A DNA stretch of 64,000 bases from Mycolicibacterium hodleri. Its GTDB lineage: Bacteria > Actinomycetota > Actinomycetes > Mycobacteriales > Mycobacteriaceae. The position numbers and the translations under genes were made by a program. Below the pieces are notes generated by a model. That model saw only the letters and a program-made list of their open reading frames with translations, was not told the DNA's origin and made no database searches. Below, one piece after another: positions 32,596 to 39,972 of this stretch. Within the stretch, counting starts at the first letter, position 1, and every line of letters starts with the position of its first letter. The stretch covers positions 1,278-65,277 of the forward strand of contig NZ_RCZG01000003.1 of NCBI RefSeq assembly GCF_006439015.1, read 5' to 3'.

Positions 32596-33901
32596 AACGT
32601 GCGACCTCCTCGGCGTTCACTCGTCCAGCTGCGGCATCGGCGAGGGCTGCGCCGAGGATCTCGACCGCCCGGCCCGCCTCGGCATCGGTGAGCACCAGCG
32701 GCGGCGTGATCTCCAAGACGTTGCCACCGACGTAGTAGACCACCGCTCCCAGCTCCCACGCACGGTAGACCACCTGTGCCGCCAGCCGGGAATCACGCTC
32801 CCCGGTCTCGGGGTCGACGAGTTCGAGGCCGATCGCCAGACCTCGCCCGCGGACGTCGCCGATGCGTTCGGAACCGGGTGAGCCGGCCAGTGCCCGGAGT
32901 CCGTCGGCCAGCAGCGCCCCCACCTTCGCGGCGCGCTCCGGCAGGTGATCGCCGACGATGGTGGCCAACACCGCGCGTCCGGCCGCGGTGCACACCGGAT
33001 TACCTGCGGTGGTCAGAAGCGCGGCCGCGGGCGGATTGTCGAGGATCTCAGCGGGTCCCACCGCCGCGGAGAGCGGAAGTCCGCCGCCCAGCACCTTTCC
33101 GAAGGTGATTATCTCGGGCACTACGGCGGGGTCACGGAAATCATGTTCGAAGGCATGCAGCGTTCCTGGCCGTCCGAGCCCCATCTTCACCTCGTCGCAG
33201 ATCATCGGCACCCCATGCTGGCGGCAGAGCTCGTGCAGCCGGGTGAGGAAGCCGTCGGGCGGCACGACCAGGCCGCCGTCGGACAGGATCGGCTCGACGA
33301 TCAGGCAGGCGATGGAACCGGCGTTCAGGTGCTCCTCGGCGAGCTCCAGGCAGACGGTGACGTCCGCCTCGATTCCGTGAGGTCCCGGCCGAAAGGGGTT
33401 GGGGTACGGCAGGAACACGGCATCGGGATCCGCGGGGACGCCCGCATCGACGTGCACACCGGAGACTCCCATAGCGACACCGACGCCGCCGTGGTAGCTG
33501 TGCTCGAAGGCGATGACGGTGCGTTTCCCGGTCGCGTGCCTGCAAGCCCGGAGCGCGACGTCGTTGGCATCGGAGCCCGCATGTCCGAGGTACACCCGCC
33601 GTTCACCACTACCGGGAACCAGCGCCAACAGATCCTCGGCCAGGCCCACCGAATCGGGATGCACCGCGGACAGACCGCCCGACCCTGGTGCGCTTTCCAC
33701 CGCTCGGCTCACCGCTTCCACGACGGCCGGGTGGCCGTGCCCGAGGCCGCTCGCCGTCCACGTCGCCGACAGGTCCAGCAGCTCGCGACCGTCAGGGGTG
33801 ACCAGCGTCGACCCGTGACCCGACGCCACCTCCAACGGAAAGAATCGCAGCTTCTCGATCCCCGCGATCGCGGCCTCGTCCCGCGCATAGAGCGTGCTCA
33901 T
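32582..33901 (-). CDS. Class III (omega) aminotransferase, GlnA3-like operon
   Basis: A 439-residue PLP enzyme. LLDLSATWTASGLGHGHPAVVEAV, HAGSDANDVALRACRHATG, FEHSYHGGVGVAMG, ICDEVKMGLGRPG and the PLP-lysine segment ITFGKVLGGGLPLSA mark a class III aminotransferase. These move amino groups from the terminal amine of omega-amino acids, diamines or their gamma-glutamyl derivatives to pyruvate or 2-oxoglutarate. In this operon the expected substrate is the free amine of a diamine, possibly after gamma-glutamylation. It overlaps the permease gene by 4 nt (ATGA) upstream and the amidohydrolase gene by 14 nt downstream. Confidence 0.82.
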   Translation of the reverse strand: MSTLYARDEAAIAGIEKLRFFPLEVASGHGSTLVTPDGRELLDLSATWTASGLGHGHPAVVEAVSRAVESAPGSGGLSAVHPDSVGLAEDLLALVPGSGERRVYLGHAGSDANDVALRACRHATGKRTVIAFEHSYHGGVGVAMGVSGVHVDAGVPADPDAVFLPYPNPFRPGPHGIEADVTVCLELAEEHLNAGSIACLIVEPILSDGGLVVPPDGFLTRLHELCRQHGVPMICDEVKMGLGRPGTLHAFEHDFRDPAVVPEIITFGKVLGGGLPLSAAVGPAEILDNPPAAALLTTAGNPVCTAAGRAVLATIVGDHLPERAAKVGALLADGLRALAGSPGSERIGDVRGRGLAIGLELVDPETGERDSRLAAQVVYRAWELGAVVYYVGGNVLEITPPLVLTDAEAGRAVEILGAALADAAAGRVNAEEVARYAGW

Positions 33902-35394
33902 TCGGTCTGCGCGCTCAGGTCGAGCTCGCGCGTCAGCGACTCACCGACACGCTTGGCGATGCGCGAGGCAGCGATGGCAATCACCAAACCAACTGCACAC
34001 CAGTACAATCCGAGCAAGGGTGCGGCCGACCACTCGGTCGCGTCCTTGACGTTGAACCACAGCACGACCACGATCACCAGGGCACCCAGCACCGGCAACA
34101 GCAGGCCGAGCACCTTGCCCTTGCCGCCGTGCACGGAGGTGAACTTCGGCGCGGTCGTGAACCAGGCAGCTGCGACCTCGACGAGCAGGTAGCAGACCAT
34201 CAGGCAGACCGAACCTGCAACGGCGAATAGGAAGTAGGTGTTGATCGCAGGATTGCCGGTACCCATGTCGGGCCAGCCCAGAGCACCGCAGATGAGGTCG
34301 ACGACCAGTGCGACGCCGACCACCAACCACGTCGCAAAGCGCGGACCGCCGGTGCCCTCGTGGATCTGCGCCAACGACTTGGGGCCGAACCCGTCACGCC
34401 CGAACGCGTAGAGCATCCGGCCGGAGGTCGCCGCACAGGCCAGGTGACACCCGAATGCCGAGACGATCGCCGTGAAGATGATGAGCAGACTGAACCACTG
34501 CCCGATGTACGTATTGCCGAGGTCGCCCAACGTGTTTCCCGAGCTTCCGAACGCTTCCAGGCCTGCTGAGTCCGTGCCGAAGCCCACCACCTGAGCGAAC
34601 ATCACGACGACGAACAGCACGCCGGTCAGGATCAGGGTTCCCGCCAGTGCGCGAGGGATGTTGCGTCCGGGGTTGTCGGTCTCCTCGCCCATCGACGCGC
34701 AGGCCTCGAAGCCCGCCCAGGACAGGAAGGCGGCCACCACGCCGCCGATCACCGCCGAGGCTGAGACGCCGTCGAGCGAGAACGCGCTGAAGTCGACGCC
34801 GGTGGCCGGCGCCCCGCCCTTCGCGAAGATCACCACGACGAGCACGACCATCGACACGATGCCAACGCCCTCGATGGCCAACAAGATCTTGCCAAGCAAC
34901 CGGACGTCACGGCCCGACAGAAGGAACGAGATCACCGCGCCGACGACCACGACGGCCAGCCACGGCAGCTGATACGGGTTGTCGTTGCCCGGCTGCAGTT
35001 TGGCGATGAACGCGTTGACGAACGCTGCCGTCAGCGCCAGCGTGCCGATGGCGAAACCCACATAGGCGCCCAGCATCGCGAAGCCGGAGAAGAACCCGGC
35101 CCGCGGGCCGATGGTGCCTCCCACCAAGCCGTACGCCGAACCGGCATGGTTCAGATGCCGAGTCAGGCGAACGAAGCTGTAGCCGACCAGCGACACTCCG
35201 ACGAGACCGATGACGAAGACCAGGGGGACGGCCTTGCCCACGGTGGCGATCAGGCCCTGGCCGTTGCCCGACATCGCCAGGGTGGGCCCCACCAGGGCGA
35301 CGGACATCGCCAAAGCCACCCAGAACGGCAGGCGGCGGTGGGGAATCTGATCGGCCCCTTCGGCGGGACCGGCCGACGACGTGCTCGTGCTCAT
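33898..35394 (-). CDS. APC-superfamily amino acid/amine permease, GlnA3-like operon
   Basis: A 498-residue membrane protein with about 12-13 helices. VALAMSVALVGPTLAMSGNGQGLI in TM1, HAGSAYGLVGGTIGPRAGFFSGFAMLGAY, SWAGFEACASMGEETDNPGRNIPRAL and YAFGRDGFGPKSLAQIH are APC hallmarks. It probably brings the operon's amine or amino acid substrate into the cell by proton symport. It lies 23 nt after the GlnA3-like gene and overlaps the aminotransferase ATG by 4 nt. It is not closely similar to the PuuP-like permease at 737-2086. Confidence 0.82.
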   Translation of the reverse strand: MSTSTSSAGPAEGADQIPHRRLPFWVALAMSVALVGPTLAMSGNGQGLIATVGKAVPLVFVIGLVGVSLVGYSFVRLTRHLNHAGSAYGLVGGTIGPRAGFFSGFAMLGAYVGFAIGTLALTAAFVNAFIAKLQPGNDNPYQLPWLAVVVVGAVISFLLSGRDVRLLGKILLAIEGVGIVSMVVLVVVIFAKGGAPATGVDFSAFSLDGVSASAVIGGVVAAFLSWAGFEACASMGEETDNPGRNIPRALAGTLILTGVLFVVVMFAQVVGFGTDSAGLEAFGSSGNTLGDLGNTYIGQWFSLLIIFTAIVSAFGCHLACAATSGRMLYAFGRDGFGPKSLAQIHEGTGGPRFATWLVVGVALVVDLICGALGWPDMGTGNPAINTYFLFAVAGSVCLMVCYLLVEVAAAWFTTAPKFTSVHGGKGKVLGLLLPVLGALVIVVVLWFNVKDATEWSAAPLLGLYWCAVGLVIAIAASRIAKRVGESLTRELDLSAQTE

Positions 35395-35417
35395 CGATGT
35401 CTCCTTCTGCTACTAGG

Positions 35418-36767
35418 TCAACAGCTCCACGCCAGGCGTAACGCCCGCGCGGTTTCGGCAGGCGGTTGGTCGCCGAAAGTGGTTATCTCATAACGTCTCA
35501 CCGCGACAACGCCTTCGACGACCTCGGGAGTGAGAAGCTCCGCAGCGAGGGCCGACTTCTCGAGCGCGTCGATCGCGGCCGGCTGTTCGGTGGGAAGCGC
35601 GGGTGGCACGGTGGCCGACTGCGACGGGTTCTCGGGTATCTCGGCGGGCAGTTCGAACCCGTGGTCGATACCGCGCAGCGCACTGCTCAGGAACGCCGCG
35701 GCGGCGAGGTAGGGGTTGGCGCTGGGGTCGATCAGTTTGAGTTCGGCGTTGGCACCGTGCGGGCTGCCCGGCGTGGCCGCGATGAATCGAACGGCGGCTT
35801 CACGGTTCTCCAGACCCCAGCACGCTGCGGCGCCTGCCCAGTTGCCCGGCTTGAGGCGCAGCGCCGACAGTGCCGAACCGGCGTACACGCCGATGAGGTC
35901 GGGGAGAGAGTCGATGACGCCGGCGATGGCGGACCCACCGGCCGGCCTGATTCCGTGTGGCCCGTCTCCGCCTGCGAACAGTGGCCCCTTCTTGTCGGCC
36001 AACGACAAGTGCAGATGCGCCCCGTTGCCCGCTGCGCCCTCGAAGGGCACCGGCGCGAACGAGATTCGCAACCCGTGTCGCGCTGCCGCGCGGCCGAGCA
36101 CGATCCGGGTCAGTATTACCGCGTCGGCCGTCGCGACCGGGGTGCCGGGCGCCAACGAGACCTCGAGTTGATCGTGGCCGTACTCGGTGTGGATCTGCTC
36201 GACGCTCAACCCGGCGCGCTCCGCGGTGGTCGCCAGGTCCACCAGGAATGCCGATCGGTCCAGTGACGTACGGATTCCGTACGGCGACCATGGGCCGGTC
36301 GACGCCGGGCCTCCGTCGGGTGCCACCATGGTGCACTCGAGTTCGGCGCCCATTAGGGCGGTCAGGCCACGATCTGCGGCAGCCCGCTCGGCGCGGACCA
36401 GGAGTGAGCGCAGACACAGCGGCACCGGCTCTCCGCCCTGGTCGGTCAGGTTTCCCGGCGCCCACGCGATGCCATCGTCGACGACCCGTACGGTGGCCGG
36501 ATCGATGCGAATCCGCAGGTCGCCGGCGACGCCGATGGTCGGGGTGAAGGCGATTCCACTGTCCACGCAGAAGACGCTCCACGAAGGTGACACCCCCATG
36601 CCGGAGCGTTGGAAGTCGCCAAGCCTGCGCAGCGGAACGTACTTGGCCCTGGTGACGCCGGCTGGATCGGTGAGCGAACCAGCCACCAGCTCAACGCCTT
36701 TGGCGCGCAGTTCGTCGATCTGGTGGGCGACATACTTCCCGTCCGCACGTTCGCCCCGCACCGGCAT
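35418..36767 (-). CDS. Glutamine-synthetase-like gamma-glutamyl-amine ligase, GlnA3 type
   Basis: A 449-residue type I GS-fold protein. VAGSLTDPAGVTRAKYVPLRR, FCVDSGIAFTPTIGVAGDLRIRID, ELECTMVAPDG, HTEYGHDQLEVSLAPG, GNGAHLHLSL and LRLKPGNWAGAAACWGLENREAAVRF closely follow what I recall of M. tuberculosis GlnA3 (Rv1878). GlnA3 proteins of Streptomyces and M. tuberculosis are gamma-glutamylpolyamine synthetases: they join glutamate to a polyamine with ATP, instead of to ammonia. ATG 36767 has GGAGG about 5 nt upstream. It is the first gene of a five-gene operon with permease, aminotransferase, amidohydrolase and decarboxylase. The exact amine is unknown. Confidence 0.82.
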   Translation of the reverse strand: MPVRGERADGKYVAHQIDELRAKGVELVAGSLTDPAGVTRAKYVPLRRLGDFQRSGMGVSPSWSVFCVDSGIAFTPTIGVAGDLRIRIDPATVRVVDDGIAWAPGNLTDQGGEPVPLCLRSLLVRAERAAADRGLTALMGAELECTMVAPDGGPASTGPWSPYGIRTSLDRSAFLVDLATTAERAGLSVEQIHTEYGHDQLEVSLAPGTPVATADAVILTRIVLGRAAARHGLRISFAPVPFEGAAGNGAHLHLSLADKKGPLFAGGDGPHGIRPAGGSAIAGVIDSLPDLIGVYAGSALSALRLKPGNWAGAAACWGLENREAAVRFIAATPGSPHGANAELKLIDPSANPYLAAAAFLSSALRGIDHGFELPAEIPENPSQSATVPPALPTEQPAAIDALEKSALAAELLTPEVVEGVVAVRRYEITTFGDQPPAETARALRLAWSC

Positions 36768-36841
36768 GAGTCCTCCTTCGACTTCGATGGGCCTGCAAGG
36801 AATGTATGTGATGAATGTTTCAGAATCTTTAAATTTGGCCG

Positions 36842-36860
36842 CTTATGGTTGATTCATAAG
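36842..36860. promoter_or_regulatory. CTTATG-N7-CATAAG inverted repeat, candidate RpiR operator
   Basis: This perfect 6-bp inverted repeat lies in the AT-rich 116-bp gap (36768-36883) between the divergent GlnA3-like and amidotransferase genes. It is the best operator candidate for the RpiR regulator encoded two genes to the right. Confidence 0.5.
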
Positions 36861-36883
36861 ATCGGGGATCGGAGGATGCTGAC

Positions 36884-37681
36884 ATGTGCCGACTGTTGGG
36901 TGTCGTTTCGGCCGCCCCGATAACGGTCGCCGGCGCCGTCGGGGACGGCGTTCTGAAGGACTTCGTCGCGCTCACGAAGGTTCACGGCGACGGCTGGGGT
37001 GTCGCGGCCGTCGACCGCATCGGGGACGACCCACACGTCATGGTGTCTGCAGGTAGCGCGCTGGACGACCCGGAGTTCATCGCGGCCACTGGCGATGAGG
37101 CGTCCGCCGCCGCCCTGGTTCACCTTCGTTGGGCGACCAGCGGACTCGCCGTCGAACCGCAGAACTCGCATCCCTTCGTCGCCGACGGGCTCGCCATGGC
37201 GCACAACGGCTCGATCAAACCGATCCGCGCCCTGAACGACCTCCTCGAACCCGCCATGGCCGCATCGCTGCGCGGCACCACCGACAGCGAGCGTTACTTC
37301 GCGGTGATCCGTCAACACCGTCGCAGCGCAACGACTCTCGCCGAGGCCGTCAGATGCGCCGTCACCCAGCTTCGGCGGTCCTTTCCGGACTCCAGCCTCA
37401 ACGCCCTCGTGCTCGGCGAGAACCACCTGATCGTCGTCCACGCGCATGCCCGTAGCCGCCTGCTGGCCGAGGACATCGAGGAGATCAGCGCCACCGACCT
37501 GCCCGCCGAGCACCTGGAGGACTACTTCGCGTTGCGCATCGCACGGCCCCGCGACGACGTCGTGGTGGTGGGTTCGACCGGCTTCGGTGACCTGGACTGG
37601 GAGCCGTTGCCTGCAGAGTCCGTGATCGCGGTGTCGATGCGCGACCTGTCGCTCACGACGCTTCCGCTCGCGACGGATTGA
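36884..37681 (+). CDS. Class II glutamine-amidotransferase-fold hydrolase (YafJ/EgtC-like)
   Basis: A 265-residue Ntn-hydrolase. The sequence begins MCRLLGVVS, so Cys2 would be the N-terminal nucleophile after removal of Met. HGDGWGVAAV, LVHLRWATSG, NSHPFVADGLAMAHNGSI are the glutamine/gamma-glutamyl binding blocks of the YafJ/EgtC group. No synthase domain is fused to it, so it likely acts as a stand-alone gamma-glutamyl amide hydrolase, as EgtC does in ergothioneine synthesis. GGAGGA lies 7 nt upstream of the ATG. It is divergent from the GlnA3-like operon and directly followed by the RpiR gene. Release of glutamate from a gamma-glutamylated intermediate is an attractive but unproven role. 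Confidence 0.8.
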   Translation: MCRLLGVVSAAPITVAGAVGDGVLKDFVALTKVHGDGWGVAAVDRIGDDPHVMVSAGSALDDPEFIAATGDEASAAALVHLRWATSGLAVEPQNSHPFVADGLAMAHNGSIKPIRALNDLLEPAMAASLRGTTDSERYFAVIRQHRRSATTLAEAVRCAVTQLRRSFPDSSLNALVLGENHLIVVHAHARSRLLAEDIEEISATDLPAEHLEDYFALRIARPRDDVVVVGSTGFGDLDWEPLPAESVIAVSMRDLSLTTLPLATD

Positions 37682-37686
37682 CTCCG

Positions 37687-38553
37687 ATGCCCGACGAAGG
37701 TGTAGCCGCCAGGGCCAGCGCCGCCCTCCCGACGCTGAGCAAGGCCGAACGGCGGGTCGGACGGGCACTGCTCGCCGACTATCCGAGCGCCGGACTGGCC
37801 AGTGCCGCCCGGCTCGCCGAACGCGCGGAAGTCAGTCCCCCGACCGTACTCAGATTCGCGCAATCCCTTGGCTACGAGGGGTTCGCGGATCTCCAGGTCG
37901 CGCTGCGTGCGGAGTTGACCGCACAATCGAACGGACCGATCACCCGGCTGCCTAGCGCGCCGGCCGGCTCGAGGGCGGAGGGCGGCCTGCTGGACCGTCT
38001 GCTGCAGCAAGCCCACGCCCAGAACGGCCGGGCGGCAGAGACGTTGGCCCAATTGCCCGCCTCCGCGGTCGAAGCCGCGGTCGCGCTCCTATCGGACACG
38101 GCCAGACCGCTGTACCTGCACGGCGGACGGTTCTCGCATCTGCTCGCGATGCACCTCGCCGCCCACCTCGAGCAACTTCGTCCAGGAGTTCGGTTGCTCA
38201 CCGACCCCAGCGGTCGCGACCTCGGCGCCATGATCGAGCTGACGCGCAGGGACGTCGTCGTCCTGTTCGACTACCACCGCTATCAACGCAGCTCCGCCGA
38301 ACTCGCGGCGCGGGTGCATCGAGCCGGCGCCACGGTGCTCCTCGTCACCGACGACCTGGCCTGCCCGGTCGCGCCGGAAGCCGAGGTGGTGCTGACGGCC
38401 TCGAGCACCGTCGGCACCACCTACCAGAGCATGGCGGCGGGCTTCCTCTTGACCGAACTGCTCATCCCGCTCGTGATGGACGCGGTGGGAGAGCCGGCCC
38501 GCACCCGGATGGCGCTGTGGGAGGAGCAGCGCAGGACCGAGCTGCTCGGCTGA
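37687..38553 (+). CDS. MurR/RpiR-family transcriptional regulator
   Basis: A 288-residue regulator from ATG 37687 (a TTG at 37678 overlapping the preceding stop is an alternative). The N-terminal HTH (LSKAERRVGRALLADYPSAG...VSPPTVLRFAQSLGYEGFADLQVAL) is typical of RpiR. The C-terminal SIS domain (about residues 120-250; RPLYLHGGRFSHLLAMHLAAHL, DVVVLFDYHRYQRS) would bind a phosphosugar or other small ligand. It follows the amidotransferase-like gene after 5 nt, so they are co-transcribed. It very probably controls the divergent amine operon through the inverted repeat at 36842-36860. Confidence 0.83.
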   Translation: MPDEGVAARASAALPTLSKAERRVGRALLADYPSAGLASAARLAERAEVSPPTVLRFAQSLGYEGFADLQVALRAELTAQSNGPITRLPSAPAGSRAEGGLLDRLLQQAHAQNGRAAETLAQLPASAVEAAVALLSDTARPLYLHGGRFSHLLAMHLAAHLEQLRPGVRLLTDPSGRDLGAMIELTRRDVVVLFDYHRYQRSSAELAARVHRAGATVLLVTDDLACPVAPEAEVVLTASSTVGTTYQSMAAGFLLTELLIPLVMDAVGEPARTRMALWEEQRRTELLG

Positions 38554-38565
38554 TGTCAGCCCTCG

Positions 38566-39972
38566 CTACTCGGAGGCGGCCTTCAACGCCTTGCGTGCAT
38601 GCGCGCGCCGCTCTTCGATCGCGCGGCCAAATTCTTGCAGCAACAGTGGGTTTCGTTGGACCATGGTTTCCACGTGTTCGCGTTCCACGTGCACAACCGT
38701 GACTTCGTCGATGGCATGGGCGTTACCGATCACGGCTTGGCGGGTGAGCGTGCTCTGCCCGAGGAAGCCACCCTCGTCGAGGGTGCCGATCGTGATCTCG
38801 GTGCCGTCATCCGTTCCACCGTTGAGCCGCACCCGGCCCGAGACGATGAACGTCATCCGCTCCGGCACCTCCCCGGCGCGCTGCAGCACCTCGCCGGCGC
38901 CGTAGCGTTCCAGGGTGGCGTTCGGGATGAGCTCACGTTGGTCGTCACTGCCGAGTCGTAACGTCGGCGCCACCACGTGGTGGACCGCATCGGCGACTTG
39001 CTCGGGCGTCGAGAACTGCCCCCCGGCTTCGTTGAGATGCAGACCTTCTCGTCGCGCGGCATACCAGACCCATTGCAGAAAAGCGGTTTTCGCCACCCCG
39101 TCGTCGGCGGGTGAGGCCAACGGAATGGTGGTGCGGTACTCCGAGGCACCCAGCGGCGCCGCGAACACCGCCGCGTCCTGCCGCCGCTGCGGAAGGTCGG
39201 CGGCCACGCGCGCCAACATGGCGCACACCTGGTTCGGGGGATCGTCCAACGAGAAGACCGTCGTCACCGTCAGCTTGTGCTTGCCCACCGGCCTACTCAG
39301 GTTGGTGAACGAGGCACCGGCCAGGACCGAGTTCGGCGTGATTTGCAAGCCGGTGCTGGTCTCGAGATGTACCGCGCGCCAGTTGACCTCGACGACGCGA
39401 CCACGAGCGACGGGGGTGTCCAGCCAGTCCCCCAACTGAAATGGCTGCTCGAACAGCATCAGCAGACCCGAGATGATCTGGCCGACCGAGTTCTGCAGTG
39501 TCAGACCTATGACGACGGACGTCACGCCGAGAGCGGTGAACAGACCGCTCACGTTTGCTCCCCAGATGAAGGAGAAGATCATTGCCAGGCCGATGGCGAT
39601 GACCAGGAACCGTCCGACGTCGATGAAGATGGTCGGGACACGTTGGCGCCACGTTCCTGCGGGCGCACCCTGAAACAGAGTGGCGTTCACGCCAGACAGG
39701 AGCAGCACGAGAACGACGAACGCGACGAGGGTTCCGACCATCCGGACCGACGTGGCGCCCGCCGGAACCTGTTTGGCCTCTGTCAGCAGCAGCAGCAGCG
39801 CCCCGAGCGGAAGCAGGTAGTTCCGCAACAGCGTCACCGGCCGGACGAGGAAGCTCTCCCTCTTGCGCAGCGCGTGTTGCCACTCGGTCAGCGCCACCAA
39901 GCCGACCGGTAGCCCAATGGCGATTCCCACCGCCCAGTAGAACCACGACGACGTGAAGACGTTCTCGATCAT
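38566..39972 (-). CDS. MscS-family channel with C-terminal cyclic-nucleotide-binding-like domain (Rv2434c-like)
   Basis: A 468-residue membrane protein. N-terminal helices (about residues 8-25, 48-62, 76-95) lead to the MscS pore helix and beta domain (SGLFTALGVTSVVIGLTLQN, LLMLFEQPFQLGDWLDTPVA). The last 120 residues form a cNMP-binding-like fold (LERYGAGEVLQRAGEVPERM, IVSGRVRL). The phosphate-binding cassette, usually G-E...R-x-A, reads GGFLGQSTL...GNAHA, lacking the Glu and the Arg that hold cyclic nucleotide phosphate. ATG 39972 overlaps the stop of the cyclase-like gene by 4 nt. The pair matches Rv2435c-Rv2434c in order and size. Confidence 0.83.
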   Translation of the reverse strand: MIENVFTSSWFYWAVGIAIGLPVGLVALTEWQHALRKRESFLVRPVTLLRNYLLPLGALLLLLTEAKQVPAGATSVRMVGTLVAFVVLVLLLSGVNATLFQGAPAGTWRQRVPTIFIDVGRFLVIAIGLAMIFSFIWGANVSGLFTALGVTSVVIGLTLQNSVGQIISGLLMLFEQPFQLGDWLDTPVARGRVVEVNWRAVHLETSTGLQITPNSVLAGASFTNLSRPVGKHKLTVTTVFSLDDPPNQVCAMLARVAADLPQRRQDAAVFAAPLGASEYRTTIPLASPADDGVAKTAFLQWVWYAARREGLHLNEAGGQFSTPEQVADAVHHVVAPTLRLGSDDQRELIPNATLERYGAGEVLQRAGEVPERMTFIVSGRVRLNGGTDDGTEITIGTLDEGGFLGQSTLTRQAVIGNAHAIDEVTVVHVEREHVETMVQRNPLLLQEFGRAIEERRAHARKALKAASE

